DNA of 64,000 nucleotides from Trogon surrucura (taxonomy: Eukaryota > Chordata > Aves > Trogoniformes > Trogonidae): the NCBI GenBank assembly GCA_020746105.1, contig CM036631.1, forward strand, positions 13,516,558 to 13,580,557, given 5' to 3'. A program made the position numbers and the translations under genes. Below the pieces are notes generated by a model. It searched no databases. It was given only the letters and a program-made list of their open reading frames with translations, and had not been told where the DNA came from. This document shows, one piece after another, positions 60,805 through 64,000 of this stretch (the stretch's first letter is position 1; every line of letters begins with the position of its first letter).

Positions 60805-63800
60805 CAGCACTAAAAACCTCTAATGCAGACACAAAAAGTAACACTAAATGCTTGGAACCCCAAAACTGGAGTTGGATCATTTGTTGTCTCAGATGCAGCT
60901 CTCTGGACTAAAAATCTAGACAAACAGCAGGAAGGACAATGGGATAACAATAAAAGAAGCCCTTTCCACACAACATACGCTTATCGTTTTTCCTCCTCAT
61001 GGAGGAAGAAGCCATAACACCTGAGATTCTCGCTAATTTTGCCCTCTTTAAACTCTTTGTGGTGTAAGAAATGGACAAAAGAAGAAAAAGCACAAAAGTA
61101 TGTAACGCAAATTGCTTTTTGCAGTTTTAACAACCGCTCTTGATGAAAAATACTTAAAAATTAGTTGAACTTAGGCATCTATCATAATTTCCTATAGGTA
61201 GTAACTCAAGAGTTCTAAACCAATAAGCATCTTTTGTCTAAAAGACAGGAATATGTAAATACTGACATTTTATCTTGAGAGATGACAAAATCAGAAGGAT
61301 TTCAGTTGATCTAGATTAAGTTCTGACAAGGAATAAAGGAATGCTAAGTGTTCTCATCTCTTCCATTCTATGTATCTATTCTCTCATAATTTTGCTACCT
61401 ACAGCCATGGAACAGTTGCATGCTACCATGCAAATTCTCTGAGCCGTTTATGAAAGCAAGATCGAAGTCTAAACTGAAAGTGCGGCTATTTTTTTTTGCT
61501 GCTTTTTTTTTTTTCTAAAAAGGAGGACCTAATGAGAGTTAGGTTAACCAGAAGTTTTCCTCTATAGTTGCAGAGCAGGAGAATTTTCACAGCCAACCCC
61601 TTTTTTTGGCAAAAAAATCTTGTTGGTTTTAAATGATTTTACAAAATAACTGTGACACACTTTGCTTAAAACTATTGTGTATTTGATATAAAAGTAAATA
61701 GACAAAATCTAAATTCATTTAAGCTTTAATATCTTTGGTAGAAAGCCAGTCACAGCAAAGGACAATCGCATTTGCTTGAAAAGGTAATTTAGAGTTTCCA
61801 GTGGATTATGCTATTTGACAAAAAATGCAAAATGTTGAAGACAAGTCTTCACGCGATTTTCCTATTTTTGCTTCTACCAGAATTTGGTTTTAGCATTTAT
61901 ATAGCTTAAATCCTACTTCATCATAATTGTGAATAGCACTACAGTTAACAGAGTAGGAAGCTCACCTAGGAAAGCAAGCAAGGACCAGGAAGCACGGCTT
62001 CACAGATACCTGCAAACAAAGGCTCTAGTATTTTAAACTCCTTCTCCTATATCCAAGGAAAGCAAATAAGAAGTACTTATTTAATAAAAACATAGCCAGA
62101 TCTATCAAGAAAATATGAAAATATAACCAGATGGTTGCACTGGATTGTGTTTTTTTCACTCACTTTACCACAATATTACCTTCTCTGGTGACGCTGTAAA
62201 TCAAATTATTCACAGAAAGAATTTAAAATCTTTTCTCATATTCTTTCAGAAGCTCTTCCAAAAATTGGGTGTTTATTTCTGACTGCTAATATAAAATACC
62301 TTGAAGAACAAATATGAGAGTTCTATATGAAGAGCAGTTACCTCAAAAATTCAAACAGTTCCACCCACTTTATGTGTAGAAATGTGTTCTGGACAAAAGC
62401 TAGTCTAGGAACTGCTCAAAAAAAAAAAGAAGGAGCTGCTTAAAGAGCATCTCTGTGATACGGGATATAAAATTATATGATTGAAAAGCAATTAATTACA
62501 GTAAGTTTGCTGAACGGATGATAGCTATCAAAGCTTATCACATTTTGCATTTCAGAATTTCATATATTTATTTTTTTAAAATGTTAACATATAGACGGGC
62601 TTTGTGAGAGAAGTCAGGAGTTTCATTCAGGCTCATGTCAGCAGGATTACAAGCAATTATGAGCAACTGCTTGTTGAGCTGTGTGAAATGAGTTGGTGAA
62701 CGAGTTTCCTAGCGAGCACATGTCCATGTCACTGGTACGACTGCCAGTAATGCAGACAATCTTAGCTGAAGGGGTCTAAAAACATAATTATTCTCCTAAT
62801 CCTACAGGGGATGTAATCAATTCAGGGGAGAGGATGGTTGTGCAACTGCTGCTTCTCGCATAGACCTTCTAGGTTTGCCAACCTGGCAGCAGACAGAAAA
62901 ACAAGCATAAGTAAAAGAAAAATAAAATCAGGCCATGTTAAAAATAAATGGCAATAAATCTTCTCAAGAAATATTCCTTAAGATCTGGCATAGGTTGGTG
63001 GGTTCATTCACTGTCTGACCACCCAGATGAAGATATTGTTAAATACAATGATTGAAGTATTGCCCTGTGCAGAATTGTACAGACACGGAACAAGAACTGG
63101 TCACTCAGCTACCACTGCTAATCATACGGGGAGGCAAAAGGGCTACAATTAAATTTCTACGGCTCCCACAACAAAATAATGAGACGCCATCCCAATAATA
63201 AATGAGTGCAAGTCAGGAAAAAGGAAGAGTCCCATTTAAAATACCTCTCTCAGCTCCCATGCCTGAATCCCCACCTTCCGAGGAGATACTGAGGCAGCTC
63301 TACATTGAAGAGCTGAATTTTTGGAAGTGCTGCTTGGGGTTTGAAGCCATAATGTTTTCCTGCTTTTATAAGAGACACAGACAGTTCATGCGAGATCTCA
63401 CAGCCATTATACTATTTTCACTAGCCAAAATGGATGAAAAGACAGGGATATAATAAATATATACTGGCTCTACTGATCAGGAGAAGCTTTATCAGTCAGC
63501 TGGGGCACATCTGGGAAAAAAAGTCACTCAGGTGCATCTCTAGCATCCCATTCAATTAACATACCATTAAAAATGGTTTGTCCCTGTTCAGCCTGCTGCG
63601 TTACCCGATAAGTCAACATATTTAAAATGTATATTTAAATGCAGAAAACAGTAAACTGTTTTCTTTGTGAAGCAGAAAACAAGGCCAGTTTACAGGTATT
63701 TTAAAGCGTTAGAAATAATTGTGCTTTACAGACTGCTTAGCAGATCTCTCACGCTGATCTTTTACCGTATATTTAGAACTTTCATGCACATTCAAGGAAA

Positions 63801-64000
63801 ATTAAATAATTTCCTTAAAGGAAGTACACACAAAAATATGCAAAACATATTCAAATAGACTTTTAAAAATTAAATCTAAAAAAAAATATTCACATTTACA
63901 CCTCAAAACCAGGTAACCGGGAACTTACTATTAGAAATTCACTGGCAGCTGATGCATTTTACACAAGTAAATGCGAATTTGGCATAAGATTGCCACGCTC

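Larger units (their letters stand above)
49503..64000 (-). other. SOX6: SOX6 intron, partial (upstream of the QLYAAQ exon)
   Basis: At least 14.5 kb of intron precedes the QLYAAQ exon in transcription order. I looked on the minus strand for the preceding exons expected from the human protein: the alanine-rich segment ending SPLQLQ, and the alternatively used 41-residue exon ending YNHKQIE. I found neither, so the upstream splice donor lies beyond the right edge. The region holds an LTR relic near 51.5 kb, a perfect 11-bp inverted repeat at 52.15 kb, a run of nine G at 52008-52016, a CpG cluster at 60.5-60.8 kb and otherwise unremarkable AT-rich DNA. Confidence 0.88.

Noticed and set aside
60781-60810. 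ggttccgtagctcagcgttcgc, resembling the head of a tRNA-Val gene
   Set aside because: No anticodon arm or B box follows within tRNA distance, and the sequence cannot close an acceptor stem.

Overview
This is vertebrate nuclear DNA, almost certainly from a bird. The whole 64 kb lies inside one gene, SOX6, a SoxD-group HMG-box transcription factor transcribed from the minus strand. Three things point to a bird: the interspersed repeats are CR1 LINE fragments, one LTR resembles a family I remember from bird genomes, and repeat density is low. The exact species cannot be read from the sequence. There are no bacterial features, and almost every open reading frame is chance reading of AT-rich intron.

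Five internal coding exons are supported. In transcription order, from high to low coordinates, they are 49502-49353, 45494-45314, 43808-43618, 18490-18382 and 2714-2481. All five have GT-AG borders, their phases join without a frameshift, and together they give 865 nt, about 288 residues. The encoded block starts just after the coiled-coil/Q-rich N-terminal half of the protein. It runs through the two SUMO-type motifs, the CtBP-type motif, a second helical/glutamine segment and the linker, and ends in the middle of the HMG box. The start codon, first coiled coil, second half of the HMG box and C-terminus lie outside the window.

Layout by coordinate: 1-2480 intron; 2481-2714 exon with the first half of the HMG box; 2715-18381 intron (15.7 kb) with a CR1 scrap, a MIR relic and a tRNA-like relic; 18382-18490 exon; 18491-43617 intron (25.1 kb) with a MIR relic and the best CR1 copy; 43618-43808 exon with the glutamine run; a 1.5 kb intron; 45314-45494 exon with the CtBP-type motif; a 3.9 kb intron with a tRNA-like relic; 49353-49502 exon; 49503-64000 intron with an LTR relic and a CpG-rich patch.

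I found no convincing new biological system. The points most worth a second look are the SUMO-type motif split by a splice junction, the CpG cluster near 60.5-60.8 kb, short perfect inverted repeats, old tRNA-derived elements, and intron stretches that look like conserved regulatory DNA.
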